Under the pieces are notes generated by a model. It was not told the origin of the DNA. It saw only the letters and a list, made by a program, of their open reading frames with translations, and did not search any database. A program made the position numbers and the translations under genes. Positions 1 through 30,500 of a stretch of 64,000 nt of DNA are shown here, piece after piece. The DNA comes from Aporrectodea caliginosa (Eukaryota > Annelida > Clitellata > Crassiclitellata > Lumbricidae). The DNA lies in assembly GCA_020284085.1 (NCBI GenBank), contig JACEVL010000020.1, positions 1,635,001-1,699,000 on the forward strand, written 5' to 3'. Within the stretch, counting starts at the first letter, position 1, and every line of letters begins with the position of its first letter.

Positions 1-53
1 ACTCAATGACAAAAAATCAATGAATAACGACGATAACTATTGTGTTGTAGCAG

Positions 54-18057
<18,004 letters not shown>

Positions 18058-18171
18058 GTTCCAACCGCATCCACTGGATTCGAACTGTCTACACTCTACA
18101 GCCGAGAGGAACGCAGTTCTCTATCGATGGATACACGGTTTAACGACATCTTATGGCAACAAAGGCCGTTC

Positions 18172-18208
<37 letters not shown>

Positions 18209-18411
18209 ATAGTAATTAATTTATCGATCAAATCTATTGGATTGCTTTCAATTTGGTTCTTGGTGTTTAGAACCAAACTGAACAGTCTTAAACTATTAAT
18301 GCAATAATTTTTTATTGATTAAATGAATTTTAAAAGACGACCTTGAAACATCGGAAACCTCTGTAATTCGCTAGTTGACAACTTTTCACCGAGCACCGCA
18401 ACCAACTAAGA

Positions 18412-18642
18412 AATAATAATAATAATAATATCGTTTCTTTAATAAGCGCCTGACAAACACACTGCGCTGTACATTTACATGTTATGCAATTTAAATCTTA
18501 ACTACTATAACAGAACAGACAGCTTGCAATACAACGGCGCTAATAGCAGCCTATAAAGCATATCCGCCCAACGGGGGCTCGAACTCGGTACCTCTCGGTC
18601 TCTGTGCCAGATGTTATCCAATGCGCCACGCCCCCCCCCCAA
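18412..18642 (-). mobile_element. tRNA-derived SINE, family 1
   Basis: Second copy of the element at 9117-9348, same orientation, with an ATA/ATT tail. It lies about 350 bp beyond the stop codon of the unrecognised gene. Confidence 0.85.
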
Positions 18643-18954
18643 GAGATCCAATTCAAACGTTCAACACCCGTACGAAATAACGTACAACAGATGTGTGTTC
18701 CATGGCTCAAACTACAGACATCACCTGTATGAAGAAAGAAACAGTGGAACAAGGTATCGCAGAGGGATTTCAATATCTATGTCAATAGCGCCATGATTTA
18801 TATAGCGCCGTTTGTGCAGACCAAGCCTGTGGAAGCCGATGAACAACCACCCACACTAATATCAACTAATGCCCAAACAGAGAGACTGCCTATGGTCAAG
18901 TAATTTGAAACAGACTAAGTTCTAGGTACAGAACAGAATTCATTCATTCATTCA

Positions 18955-19221
18955 ATCATTCAGTTCAAGAATTTAATATAGCGCCCCTCAAGGAACCTAC
19001 TCAGAGGCGCTCCCAGTCCTAGCCACGGCAAAACAGATCAGACTTTAATAGCAACTTATAAAACGCAGCTGGGTTGCTTCTGGGCAGCAGGCGCATTTGC
19101 AACGGGAGTCCATTCCAAATGGTTGGTCCAACAATTGAGAAGGCCCTTCGCTGAGAGATTGAGAAAATGACGCAAGCAACTGAGTAGAACATTGAAAGAA
19201 TTCCAAAATTAAGGGTCCACC
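18955..19221 (-). mobile_element. LINE 3' end fragment, interrupted by a hAT element
   Basis: The minus strand carries RRAFSIVGPTIWNGLPLQMR and the usual tail. The match resumes after the hAT insertion at 20575 (about 20575-20645). The insertion is therefore younger than the LINE fragment. Confidence 0.85.
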
Positions 19222-20566
19222 CAGTAGCGTAACTATGGGCCCGCAGGGCCCGCAACTGCGGGGGGGCCCAGGTAAAAGGGGGCCCATTTTCAAACCTGAA
19301 AAAATGAACTATTTTAATTAATAAATGCACAGCAGAAAGCCGGAAACCGAAACTCCTTGTAAACTCCTTAGCCTTGTAAAATCAATAAATCATGCAGGCA
19401 GGCAGATGATGTGGAATATTATATTACTATTGATGCGCGGTCGGCGCATATTTTTCTAGGCTTTGATTTAAGCTAGTGAGCAGTGACTCGAAGGCAAACT
19501 ATAATCGCCAGAATCTGATGACGTTGAAATTTGCAGTTAATTCACTCAATTAGTTTCACTTTTCGTCTTTGATTTATGCTGACGTCATTAGTCTCATTGC
19601 CAAGTTTCCGTCGGCCATCGTTGTTGATATTTATTTAAAAAGTTTGTTTAAATAGATTAATAAAATAGTTTTTAATAATATAAAAATGTAAAATTATTAT
19701 TACTATTTTTTTAAATTATATAACAACAAAACATTAGATCGGATTACAATACAAAATTTAAGATTTAAAAATAAAAAATTGTACTAATGATGGCTAGCAA
19801 GCCTCTAAGTGGAGCAGCTAAACGACGGAAAAAGAAGGATTTACAAAACGAACTTAAAAAACGATGTAAAATTGACTCAGAATTTCCGCTTCAGTTGTTG
19901 TCTTTCAGAATGTCAATGAACAACGAAATTAAAAAAATTACAACAGTTAAGCAACTGGCAGACTTACTAATTGTGCATTACACCTCTATTTCATCTTCAT
20001 ATCTGGACGTGGTAACTGCTTTGATTATGTTTTTGACATTGCCAGTCACAGTGGCTACAGCAGAAAGGTCATTTTCGAAACTTAAGTTCATCAAAAATTA
20101 TCTCCGCAATTCGATGGGTCAAGAACGCCTTAGTGGCTTAGCCTTGTTGAGCATTGAAGCCTCGCGGGCAAAAGTTATGGATGTTGACCAGCTCATTGAC
20201 CGATTTGCAGAGATAAAGAGTCGTCGCAAGGACTTGTCTTAGAATACTTATCTGTACTGTACTAAATACAAAACTGTTCTTGATTTATGATTTCGTAAAA
20301 TTGAATAAAACAATATTCAGTAACATTTCATTTATAACATTTAATCAATTTTAATGCAAATCGAAAACAATTTTTATTTGTGGCATAAGATTACAAATTA
20401 ATAATAAAATAAAATATCATAAATTAAAATCATTAAAATGTATGCCTCAAAAGTGAGTCGATAATTTGAAACATAAAATTGTCTATCAGATTGTCATCGG
20501 CTGTATGGAGGGGGGCCCATTTTGAAAATCTTGCAGGGGGGCCCAGAATATGAAGTTACGCCACTG
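19222..20566 (+). mobile_element. Complete non-autonomous hAT transposon with 8-bp target duplication
   Basis: The ends are CAGTAGCGTAACT and, inverted, CAGTGGCGTAACT, followed by matching GGGGGGCCC-rich subterminal sequence. The exact 8-bp duplication GGTCCACC flanks it at 19214-19221 and 20567-20574. At 1,345 bp it is shorter than autonomous hATs, and its one ORF is an internally deleted transposase. Confidence 0.95.
19787..20242 (+). CDS. Internally deleted hAT transposase (151 aa): N-terminal basic start fused to hATC dimerisation domain
   Basis: The ORF starts MMASKPLSGAAKRRKKKDL, typical of the first residues of ZMYM-like hAT transposases. It then passes directly into the C-terminal dimerisation region (TVATAERSFSKLKFIKNYLR; LSIEAS). 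The zinc finger and the catalytic DDE/RNase H-like core are missing, so it cannot catalyse transposition. The frame is intact with no internal stop. By analogy with the P-element KP repressor it might act as a dominant repressor or be inert; that is inference. Full-length family members are usually 500-800 residues. Confidence 0.85.
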   Translation: MMASKPLSGAAKRRKKKDLQNELKKRCKIDSEFPLQLLSFRMSMNNEIKKITTVKQLADLLIVHYTSISSSYLDVVTALIMFLTLPVTVATAERSFSKLKFIKNYLRNSMGQERLSGLALLSIEASRAKVMDVDQLIDRFAEIKSRRKDLS

Positions 20567-20766
20567 GGTCCACCACCCGAAAAAGACAACACAAAAGCCG
20601 TATAAAGAAAGATTTGGCAATGTCGGATAGAAATAAATTCACTCATTCATTTCAAATTCTATTGAAATATTCCAAATCAACCCTTTCAAAGCAGCCTTGT
20701 AATGGCAGTGCCAAAGAGACCAGTAAGATTAAATTCTCGCCAACATGACGTGTTCACAGCGAACTA

Positions 20767-21946
20767 CAGGGTGGCCCAAAATGAAATGTCCCACCCGATA
20801 AAATGCTATTTCTCCGCAACCAATTGAGATTTTACTACCAAAATTTCAGCATTTACAGAGGAATGATTTTCCAACAATCCAACGAAAATTATACTAAATA
20901 ATTTGCATAACTTCAAAAGTTACAGCTGTTTTAATATTAAATTCAATTTTTTCAAATTTCCGCAGATGAACGGTCCAATAATGGTTATTTCTTTAAGATT
21001 TTTTCACAAAGAAATTGTTTTGTAACACCCACTGTTGCACAGAAGGTTTTTCTCACTGATGATAAAAACTTTCACCTGAACCCGCCGGTTAACCACCAGA
21101 ACAACTGCGTTTGGTCTGTCGGCAAAAAGCGCGATGTTCACGAAAGTCGCCTGGTGGTCGTGAGATCCAAGTTTGCGAAGCACGTCATGGTTTCTGCTGG
21201 CGTGTGTTACGGTGGTAAGGGAAGACTGCACTTCATCCCAGACAAGGCTAAAGTAAACGCTCAACTTTACGTTGAAACTCTGTTACCCAGACTCATTGAA
21301 GACTGCAAGTCTGTTCTACCGTCTGGTTTCATTTTCCAGCAGGACGGTGCGCCTGCTCAGTGCTCACACGGCAAGGTCGACTCAAGGCTTTATTGCCACC
21401 AACTGCAGTGAATTCATTGGGAAAGATGAATGGCCACCAAACTCTCCAGACCTTAACCCTCTTGATTATCACATCTGGGGAGCTATGCTTGAACGCTACA
21501 AGACATTTCATCCAAAGCCGAAGAACATTGACGAGCTGAAAAAGTCTTGCAGCTAATATGGAACCAGCTGCCGCAGGACTCAATCAACAAGGCCATACTG
21601 AGCTTCACAAAAAGACTTCGAGCTTGTGTGAAAGCTAGGTGTGGACACATCGAACATGCCTTGAGATAAACTTCTCAACAGATTTCTTATTACTTAATGA
21701 AAGATAATTTTATTTGACATTGAAAATTGCAAGTGACTGTCCATTTTTCTTCGGAAATTTGAAAAAATGGAATTTAACATTTAAACAGCTGCAACTTTTG
21801 AAGCTATGCAAATTCTTTAGTAAAATTTTTGTGGATTGTTGAAAAATCATTCCTCTGTAAATGATGAAATTTTGGTATAAAAATCTCAATTGGTTGCGGA
21901 GAAATTGCATTTTATCCGGTGGGACATTTTATATTGGGCCACCCTG
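20767..21946 (+). mobile_element. Tc1/mariner-type transposon with ~200-bp terminal inverted repeats
   Basis: The ends read CAGGGTGGCCCAA in opposite orientation and are flanked by TA dinucleotides (20765-20766 and 21947-21948). The arms match over roughly 200 bp, out to about 20970 and 21735. A broken transposase lies between them. Confidence 0.92.
21027..21668 (+). pseudogene. Truncated, frameshifted mariner-like transposase
   Basis: Only the catalytic half remains. In order it shows the first acidic motif (FLTDDKNFHLNPPVNHQNN), the second (FQQDGAPA), a frameshift near 21360, then CSEFIGKDEWPPNSPDLNPL containing the third Asp. A stop follows the ELKKS region near 21556, then recognisable sequence to the original end (about 21668). 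Spacing between the second and third Asp is about 32-33 residues, close to DD34D mariners. The N-terminal DNA-binding half is absent. Confidence 0.88.
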
Positions 21947-22942
21947 TAGAATCTCATATGGGGCAGATCCATTTAGCACGTGCACATGGAGGGTAGGGGT
22001 TAACACAAATGCGTAGGCCTATGCTTGCGTATGGGGTTTACTGATAATGTAAGCAGGCCTACGCATAGGAAACGGGGAAACCTCGATAATAGTCTACTAT
22101 TGGCCTTGTTCAAATGAGCAACTGAACAGCTATGGGACAAGTACTACCGCGAGAAGCAGGACTGTGGGAGAGGCGTAACTTGTATGCTATTAACGATAGC
22201 TTCTGCGTGGATTAATTATAGACCGTTCAATAGGAATTCCGTGGGAGGGGAGCGGGTCAAACGTACGTAGCCTACGCAGGCGTGGGGTGTAAAATAGTAC
22301 ATCTGAAGCTTATTCAAACAAATAAACCTACAATTAGCCAATCCAGTTAAACAGTTCGCAATGAATTAATCTGAATTTTGGTGCAAAAGCAAATATTAAA
22401 ATTATCAAAGTACTGAGTTGTAGACCATTGATAAATAATAAGTCGCACCACCCAAAAGAAATCTCCAGACTCCTCATTCAAAACAGACAAGAAGTCTAAA
22501 TTTTACAACATATTTTTTATTAAAATCTAGTAACTCTACAAACGACACTGTCGGCCAAACGTCACATCAATCACTCAACAGTTCATGCTAACCTAAAATC
22601 CGAATATGTATCCGACCACTTTACATGTGTAGCGCAGTTTAATAACTTCACAAAGTTGCTGAGAACCTCATACAAAGGCGCTGAGAACAGAGATTATATG
22701 AAGATTTAAAACACAAAAATCATACAGCTACATGCACCGCAAATTTGCTATGCGTGGTGGCGATGCTAGTTGAAATGTTTCGGTATGTTTTCAGTTGGTA
22801 GGAGTTTGATCTCCAGTAAGGACAACCATGGCAGAAATTCAGCCTCAGGTGTCATATACTGAAAACTCAACAGGAATCTGAGAGGACATATTCTGTGGGA
22901 TGCCTCGTTGATATGGCTGGTAAAATATACAACTGTTACAGA

Positions 22943-23140
22943 GTTACGATGACCGAGTGTGGGACTATTGGTTGAACGCTCACCCGATAACATGCAGATT
23001 ACGGGTTCCAGCCTCATCCTCCCCTGAGACGGTTACTGTGTAGGGACCTTGAGCAAGTCCTTCACTCACAGTTGCTCAGTGCCATCGATTGATGCTTGGT
23101 CACTCGATAGTGGTGCTTAATAAATGCATAATAACAATGA
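22943..23140 (+). mobile_element. tRNA-derived SINE, family 3
   Basis: A tRNA-like head with TTACGGGTTCCAGCC, a body TTGAGCAAGTCCTTCACTCA, and a tail AGTGGTGCTTAATAAATGCA. Other copies are at 39055-39215 and 57656-57845 (+), and 28590-28735, 32628-32745, 53255-53400 and 60385-60548 (-). Confidence 0.8.
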
Positions 23141-23389
23141 AAATCGATAACATTCTGTATAATTATAGTAGTAATAATAATAATAATAATAACTGATATT
23201 GAATCAGTTTGCAAGTCCATCAAAATCAGTCGTCATCAGCTATAGAAAAATTATCTAAATACAACAAAAACCTACTACTGTTCTTTTACACAACCGACCG
23301 TAAAAACTGTCCAACTGAAAAACGAGAAGATTTTCAGTTGCAATACAGACACAAGCACTAATAATACAGCGCTTTAGAAATGCACTTAA

Positions 23390-23452
23390 CCCTTTAACGA
23401 CGAGCGTGTACTAAAATGCATGGGAAACCATAAGCGACTCGTCGTTAAAGGG
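23390..23452. mobile_element. 63-bp palindromic MITE, copy 1 (TTAA-flanked)
   Basis: Starts CCCTTTAACGACGAG and ends with its near-exact inverse. It is flanked on both sides by TTAA, as for piggyBac-type insertions. Confidence 0.75.
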
Positions 23453-24519
23453 TTAAAGACGCCATATTACGAGTATTTATACACATATGCACCATACATC
23501 CATACATATGTATAAGTATACATACACTGTGGACTCGTTTACCCGCTCTCGGTTTATGCCTCATTCTGCTTAACACGAACTGGTGCTATGGTTCCAAAAG
23601 TATTAACTTAACATGCCATGCTGATCAACACGCTGTACAAAGACTGCTAAAAATCAACTTTTTTAGCTTTAACCCTTTTTGTGTGCATCCTGGTTTACAT
23701 GCTGGATCAGAAGGCATGTCCTGTCCTCTGCCGACTTAGCGTTAATGATTTCACGTATAAATATTATAAAGACAATGTGTATATACATGCATGTAGTACG
23801 AGTGGTTTATCGACATAATGTATGCATACGCTCATGCCGTAAAATCAATCATCCAGTTTACAAGTTACTTCAAAAACGTTATTTCTTCCATGCACAGCAC
23901 ATACACAATGCCATGTAACTTTTATTCCAGTTATAAAAATTACGAAAACTCATCATGCATGGAATATACGCAACTACAACTGATAACACACCACTTTGCG
24001 GTTGATGTACTCATTCCAGCAGCCGAGTATACTAGGGGGCGATAGAAGAACAGAAATATCTTGAAACACCTCTCTCTCCTGGTGGGGGATTTGAACCCCT
24101 GGTCTCTGTGTCAACAGTTCAGGACACCAACCACTAGTCGTGGTCTATCCCTAGGAGTACAGAAATATCTTGAAACATCTCTCCCTCCTGGTGGGGATTT
24201 GAACCCCAATCAGCACACAAACCACCCACCCATCGTGCACCCCAGTAAATAGACATACCTCAAAAATAAATATCTACAAAAGTGACCAACTCAGAAGACT
24301 AATACATCAGGCAGTACGTGGTGCATCCATGAGTTAAAGACAGTCGAGCATTTGACTCAAATCTACGCTAACAGTTGTGATGACGGTGCGCACACGATCA
24401 TGACGACGCACTCGTTAAAATGCAGCTGTCTGCAAGAAGACTCAAAACGATGTCACGCTGACGTCACGTTCTCTCCGTAGGCGAAATGTTTACGAGATGA
24501 AGCGGGCGTGCCGTTAATG

Positions 24520-24575
24520 TTAGAAACTGTCGACGCACTTCAGCATGACACGGTAATTTCCTGGTCTTTCTTCGT
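24520..24575 (-). CDS. tfcp2: CP2 gene exon 18 (stop)
   Basis: Encodes [18 protein letters not shown] and TAA at 24520-24522, equivalent to the vertebrate C-terminus (GIHIILK). The acceptor TTGCTTTCAG is strong. Confidence 0.92.
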
Positions 24576-27500
24576 CTGAAAGCAACAAGACAGGAAGAGA
24601 TCAAGAATTCATTTCGTCAATACCCCACCTGAGGTAGTGCCAGTCCCAAGACTGGAGATAGGAGGAGGGCGACGCTAATCATCTTTGTAATGACACACCG
24701 TCGTTAAACACTAAGTAACCAACCAGTTCACGCATCGGCAAGATGGAAGAGCAGTTTTTATCTTTCAAAATAAACACAGATTATAGTACATAACTTGAAA
24801 GGCAGCCATTGGTGCAAAGTGCTAGTGATGTCACTGGGTAGGGATCTTGAAGGGGCACTATATAAATTTTGATTGATTGATTGATTTGCTTAACCTGGGC
24901 ACTTGATTGCAGATCACTAGTTTTCCAGCAGATGAACCGCTGTCCTGTACGCAAACCTCGAGATTGGTATAGTGTTAGCGAATCCATATTCGTAACCTTG
25001 GCATTTGGAAGCAGATTGCCAGTCTTCTACCTTGCTGTCCTACCTTCCCACTGACAATGTACGGTCAGTGTACTCAGTTTAAAACTGAGCGCTAAGCGGC
25101 ACAGGTGCAGCAGAAATCTCTGAAAATCTCTGTCCTGGTAGGGATTTAAACCTCCAGGTTTACCATTTGGCATGGTAACCACAAGACCAATCTTCCAATA
25201 TAAACTTCTAATTAATTCCAATATATTTCAAGATTCAAAGGCCTTGCACAGATTCTAAGACTCAATAAAGACCTACAACCAGCCTCAATTGTAATTTGTA
25301 ACTTCTATAGTGCCTGTGTCTAATGCACAAGGCATCAACCGATGGCACACCAAAACCAAGCCAAAATCAGGTCAACTTCCTGGAGACCAGTTCACTATGA
25401 TAAGTGGCAGTATATGGTCGACAAGAATTTGAAAAAGGTAAAGACTACTGACTCAAGATTTCTCACATCACAATTCAACTCCAAACATCATCTAGACCTG
25501 AAATGTATAATCTTTGGTTAGCAAACTTTTTTCAGAAAAAAATCGGCAAAACTTGATGTACATAAAGACAACAGACTGACCTTCAACCGTCTCGATAAAA
25601 TATCTTGAGTTATCCCTCATGTTCTGTACAACCTAAAAATATCAGACTAAAACGTCAAAGAAAAAACCACAGGACATATACCGATGTCTACAGAGTAGAG
25701 TTTTAACAGACAACACATAACTCTAACTCTGAGCAGCAGAGCTACTGTATATGAAAGAGTTGCTCAACATCCCTACACAGTAACCATCGCATGGATGACT
25801 TGAGCCTTACTCTCCACTGCAAGCTGATGCTCTAAATACTTGTCTAAACTGTGCCACACAGTTTTCGTGCCTCTATGAAATTATACAAACACTCAGCCAG
25901 CCAAACAGACGCATACAGACCAACACACATTTACACATTGAACAATCAAGTCATCTTCACTAATGGCTGCTCTATTCTATCGACACAACTTGGCTCAGAG
26001 ACTCTGAACATCCATGCCATCTTCAGCTGTCAACAGGAATCCGTTGGTTGGTTCCTCGTGTGTGCGTGGGCCTGCCACTGGTGACTCTTTCAGCTTACTG
26101 TGCAATGTTTCGCTAACTGATGTAATATATTCGTTCGTAATGACATTTAATATCATATAGGCCAGTGCAGAAATCGCCTCTGAGTAGATATCTTGAAGGG
26201 GTGCCATATAAATGTTCAATTACATTACAATATGCACAGCTTCTGGTAGATTACAACTCACCAAATCCGTGACTAGTACATAAATACCAGATGGAACATG
26301 GACCAAGATTTCCAGAATCTGGGCCGGAAGGATGGCATAGAGAGCGGCAACTTTCTCCGCCAGGCAGCGCTCGGTCAGAGAGTCGAGGTACAGAGCCTGG
26401 TAAACTACACGACAAACAGAAAAGCATCCCAGTAGTAGAATTTAGTACTAGCATTATTATTCTAGGAAGTAAACAACAAATCCTCCAACGCACTGGCCGT
26501 GTCATCCAGCATATTGGGAACATTGGCAAAGTTGGGGCACTGATTTCTAAGGTGCTTCCCCAGCCAATTCGGCTATAATGAGCACACTGACTGCACACTA
26601 TTGGTGAGATGATCAGATGGTAAAGGAGAGGACTGCCACCCACCCTCAAATGCCGAGGCTAAGAAAATGAAGTGGCCAACACTTCATACACACAGCTGCC
26701 TCTCAAGCTAGCTTAAAGGACTGCTTTTCTTTTTCTTCTCTGGTTCTAGAAGGTGCTTAACCCTTTAACGACGAGCGTGTATTAAAATGTATGGGAAACC
26801 ATAAGCGGCTCGTCATTAAAGGGTTATGAGAACTAAAGAACTTACACACCACGCACAAAAATTAAACAGACTGTTGCCTATACTGTAACTCCCACCTGTA
26901 AAGGTAATATCTCGTTACAACGGAATCTCACCTTTCCGGCTGGCCAACTCCAGGTTCTGCATCCTCTGTTTCTTGACCACCGTCAGCGTTCCCGTGCTAC
27001 AGTCGTCATCCTTTTCCGACATCTGGCGCTTCTGTGATGGCACAATTGGCGTCGAAACCTCTCTTGGCTCCGAGCGCACTGCGGAGGAGGAGGAAGTGGC
27101 GCCAGAAGAGACAGACCACGACACGCTTGGCATCGTGACGGGTGAAGCCGTGAGCAAAGGCTGAGACGGTGGGCCCTGGTCGGTGAAGGGCGGAGTTGGA
27201 CTGGGCGTGGAGGAGCGACTGCTTGCTGGAGACGGCTGATTTTGGTCCCAGCTGACACACGACTCATTCATGCCAGCTTTTCCTTGCTCTGTTAGAAATG
27301 TACGCAGAAACACATGCACTGCGTAAAGTAAACAGTAACTTTCTAATAAAACTGTTGTACTGTGTGTATGAGTGTGTGTAAATGCATCTCTTTATATAAT
27401 TATTATTTTATTAACCGAGGCAAGTAAAATCCCTCAGAAGATAAAAAAAATCTCCAGAGACAGTTAATGACATCTGGAATGGATATCATTATTATTATCA

Positions 27501-30500
27501 CTATTACTATTATTTATTATTATTTATTTTATAGACGTTCGGTTTCACGGCCCTTACAGCCAGGACTGTCATTCACTCAGTCAGGCAGATACGCTTCAAG
27601 GTATGTTGTTATTTCCAGACTATTCTAACCCATTTGATTGACAGTTGTTGGGTGCCATTGTTCTTCCAAGTCTGACTACCTGTCCATCAGTATGTTCGTC
27701 TGTCTGTCTATCTATCTATCTATCTATCTGTCTATCTATCCATTTACCTATCTCTCTGTTTGTCTGTTACTCTATCAATCAATTGATCTATCAATAAAAA
27801 TATCTCTCAATCAATCACTCTATCTAACTATACATCTATCTATCAATCTATCAATCAATTTATCTATATCTATTTATCCAAAACAAAGTAGAATTGACAA
27901 TTCAACACAATTAAACCATGTCACTGACCTAAATCATTCGATGCCTGGCAAATGTAAATCGTCATCATAGGACGAACCGACCTAAATACATAAGAAAAAA
28001 TGGGGTCAGGTCAAAAACAAATGAGCGCAAAAACGAAGATACTCGAAAATGATAGATGATGATGACTGTGATCCAAGAATACAGAGTTTGATATCAGTGT
28101 AGTAGATAGCTTTAGAGCAACGTCTTAGAAATTTTGAGTTTTTCGATAGGCGCTATATAAATTGATAGATCTATACAATACAATGATTATGACAGGTGAA
28201 ACACATGGGTGTGATACAGGTGAGTAATGATAAAATTGCAGATTTCTGGATGAAAAAACGACAGACCTGGCCTTTAATGTGTTGAATAATCGAATACCAT
28301 CAGCCAGTCCACAAATCTGAATGAGATCATCACGGTAAAGCCTTAGAAGATCGGCCCCTGCAACGGCAAAAACGGACAACGATTATAAAGGAGTCAAGCA
28401 TGTAGAAAAGAGTCGATTGGAAAAGTTACGAATCACAGAAACACAAAAGAGATACTGCAAAATTTACATTACAGTGTATAATATATATTAAATTATATAC
28501 TATCTGACAAAGTTTCTAAAGTATCCAGTTGGAGCCTTGTTTAATTATAGGCAGATCACATTCTTCATTTAAGCATACAAGTTATTATTATTATTATGCA
28601 CTTATTAAGCATTGCTATCTAATGACCAAGCTAAACAATTATAAATGAAGGAATTGTACAAGGTTCCAACAGAGTAGCTGTCTCAGGGGAGGGGTCCACC
28701 CTACTCAGACACAGTTGTCTGCACAAAGCTGTTGGAATAATTTGCTGGAAATTCCTACCGGCGAAGTTCTGGAAAGTACTGACGAAGGAGGTAAAGCGAT
28801 GGTCACACAGCCACTGGGCAACTTCGTCAGGAGATGCGGTCTGCAGCAGAACCTCCTATGAACACCAAGACATAGCAACTGCAATTTCTCTTTACATCAC
28901 AGCTCAAGACCTATCTTTTTAACTCATGTTCAGCGCCCTTTCTTTCGACCTCGGCTGAACTACGGTGCTATACAAATCGTCTTGTTAAATATTTATTATT
29001 GTTAAATAGTTATTATTTATTATTATATTTATTTGTTATTACGTGATTATATTTATTATGCACAAAGCTGGTCACCCGAGTGGCTGCTCTACTCTATCGA
29101 CACAACTTGGCTCAGAGACTCTGAACATCCATGCCATCTCTCAGCTTTTGATGGGAATCCATTGGTTGGTTCCACACGTGTGCGTGGGCCCGCCACTGGT
29201 GACTCTTCTAGCTTACCGTGCATTGTTTTGCAAACTGATGTAATATTTTTATTTGTAATGACACTTAACACTTAACATCATAATAGGCTAGTTCAGAGAG
29301 TGACTCTGAGTAACTCTCTTGAAGAGGCGCTATATAAATTCTCAGAATGAATGAAGAACCGTTTTAATAGTCAAAGGTTTTTGACAGTCCAATAACTGAG
29401 AAATGTTGCTGGGTGCATTGTCACTTGCCTCTGTTTCTGTAGATGGAAGAGTTGGACTAGGAGCAGACATGGACATCGACAGACAAGTCTCTGACGGCCG
29501 CTTCCTCGACTAAACCAACAAACAAAATAACAGATTAAATATAACATGGGATGGGTGGGCGAACGGCTGTCTTCTCCATGACGTGCAAATTTATTGTACA
29601 TGTCATGTGGTTTTTTTTAAACTAAAAGTCTTACTTTTAGTGTACAAACACCCATATTACACTCCTTCACAGCCTAACAGACTAAGTCCCATGCGTCTTA
29701 GGAATCTAATAGGTGAATTTTAGCATAAACATTATCATTTCTGACATCTATTGGTCTTTACATTCTTGAAACGAACAAGTTTGCTGTGTCCACATTCTTA
29801 AAAATATAACATTTTACCATGGAATCCAACTTTTCCTGCTAGAAACCTTGCTATCAACAATGACATTGTTGACTTAACAAACAAACATTTTACCATGCAA
29901 GTCATATTGGCAATCTATAACAATCTATAAAATATAAATTCAGGCTGTTTCAACTTGTACAAAAGAAATGTGTTCGGGTCAACCTTTGAGACAGAAAAAA
30001 TTCTCATTTCCAGCGCCTTAGCGAGGTTATTAACAGGCAACAGACATTCGTGCACATATATATCTAAGTATCACATATCTATCGAGACACTTTTAAATAC
30101 TTCACTACAGTGCTGATCTGCATACATATACACATGCACTTACATACAAATATGTGTAAAGATTAACACAAAGATCCAAAACTACCATAAACACTCACAG
30201 CTGCCACCACCATCACCTCCATCACAATAACTTCCACCACCTCCACTACCACCATCACCACCACCAGCACCTCCACCACCACCATCACATCTGCTACCAC
30301 TTCACTAAAACCACTAACCTGGAGCCACCAAAACCACATCACCTGTACCACCACAACCACCTTCAACAAAACCACCACTACCTCCACCACCACTTCTGCT
30401 ACCATCTCCATCACCACCACCTCTGCTACCACCTTCACCAAAACCACCACCACAATCACCTCCGCTATCACCTCCACCAAAACCATTATCACCACCATCT

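Larger units (their letters stand above)
18058..24519. other. Intergenic region between convergent genes
   Basis: Besides the elements listed separately, 18058-18410 has a TA tract and possible 3' UTR. Stretches 21960-22940 and 23460-24500 show no coding signal. The 24061-24240 segment has two partial tRNA-like heads (GGGGATTTGAACCCC), likely SINE debris. Confidence 0.6.
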
